Of a stretch of DNA of 42,049 nucleotides, positions 41,881 through 42,049 are shown one piece after another (position 1 is the stretch's first letter; each line of letters starts with the position of its first letter). The notes beneath the pieces are model-generated. The model was not told the origin of the DNA. It saw only the letters and a program-made list of their open reading frames with translations, and did no database searches. The stretch covers positions 1-42,049 of the forward strand of contig JAUMXF010000009.1 of NCBI GenBank assembly GCA_030529235.1. Direction: 5' to 3'. The stretch is from Pseudomonadota bacterium (lineage in GTDB: Bacteria > Desulfobacterota > Desulfovibrionia > Desulfovibrionales > Desulfomicrobiaceae). The position numbers and the translations under genes are program-made.

Positions 41881-42049
41881 CTACTGGTCTTTTGTCCACG
41901 CCATCAGACACTTCGCGTCCACTCCTTCAGCAAACCGGCAGACCTGTGCACGGCCAGAAACCTTGTCCGCGTCCGCCATAGCAGCTGTCTGAATCGGCAT
42001 GTCAAAAGGTATCCATGACTGAGTTTTACGCGATATCGTCAGGCAGTCG
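41881..42049 (-). CDS. Possible C-terminus of an unrecognised protein, cut by window edge
   Basis: On the minus strand a frame is open from the right edge for 55 codons to a TAG at 41883-41881, ending QVCRFAEGVDAKCLMAWTKDQ-like. The residue mix looks protein-like, but no motif is recognised and no terminator follows before the feo promoter. It may be the 3' end of a real gene or a chance frame. Confidence 0.3.
   Translation of the reverse strand, partial: DCLTISRKTQSWIPFDMPIQTAAMADADKVSGRAQVCRFAEGVDAKCLMAWTKDQ

Noticed and set aside
41847-41978. 43-residue plus-strand frame with a nearby AGGAG
   Set aside because: The ribosome site is only two or three bases from the ATG, the peptide is Pro/Arg/Ser-rich with no motif, and it overlaps a more protein-like frame on the other strand.

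Overview
The window reads as a chromosomal stretch of a Desulfovibrio-like sulfate reducer (Desulfovibrionales, former Deltaproteobacteria). This is inferred from the gene content: a PxxKW cysteine-rich protein, a lipoprotein of the Desulfovibrio NlpC/P60 type, 2-hydroxyacyl-CoA-dehydratase-family iron-sulfur proteins, a feo operon with a FeoB-associated Cys-rich protein, and GC-rich codon use. Nearly all of it is ordinary dense core genome. Only the left ~1.3 kb looks foreign: it is AT-richer, has phage-type genes and sits next to tRNA genes.

Layout. 1-1250: left edge of a phage-like insert, with a truncated replication/HTH gene, a perfect operator-like palindrome, a small zinc-ribbon phage-type gene and a 72-bp direct repeat on each side of that gene. 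1310-3100: back-to-back terminators, then (minus strand) serS followed by tRNA-Lys and two tRNA-Glu genes. 3130-5320: groES-groEL on plus. 5394-9370: rnc (minus) head to head with an ADP-forming acyl-CoA synthetase and a DRTGG/P-loop protein (plus). 9380-14443: a minus-strand operon that starts with a structured, terminator-ending leader and continues with a NitT/TauT-type ABC transporter (binding protein, permease, ATPase), an ATP-dependent iron-sulfur activase and a double-cubane-cluster reductase. 14444-16343: citramalate synthase behind what looks like a classical isoleucine transcription attenuator. 16350-26002: a minus-strand block with a small exported protein, an NlpC/P60 lipoprotein, a YitT protein, then glgP-tlyA-trmH-aroC-ydcF-rhomboid tightly coupled. 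26163-29888: dut (plus) and M20 peptidase-mnmG (minus). 29980-38303: a minus-strand cluster with a Cache-type histidine kinase, two tandem PEP-synthase-like proteins that lack the usual C-terminal PEP/pyruvate barrel, a small membrane protein, a zinc-ribbon protein and the PxxKW protein. 38348-38599: a complete 32-residue membrane micro-gene on plus. 38661-41829: feo iron-uptake operon plus a TPR-like gene.

The most notable points are (1) the double-cubane reductase/activase pair co-transcribed with its own ABC importer under an apparent RNA leader; (2) the isoleucine attenuator in front of cimA, with the Ile codons, antiterminator arm and terminator correctly spaced; (3) the kinase plus tandem barrel-less phosphohistidine proteins; and (4) the 32-residue gene with its own promoter, ribosome site and terminator. 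No CRISPR array, IS element or rRNA gene was seen. All names rest on reading motifs by eye; no database search was run.
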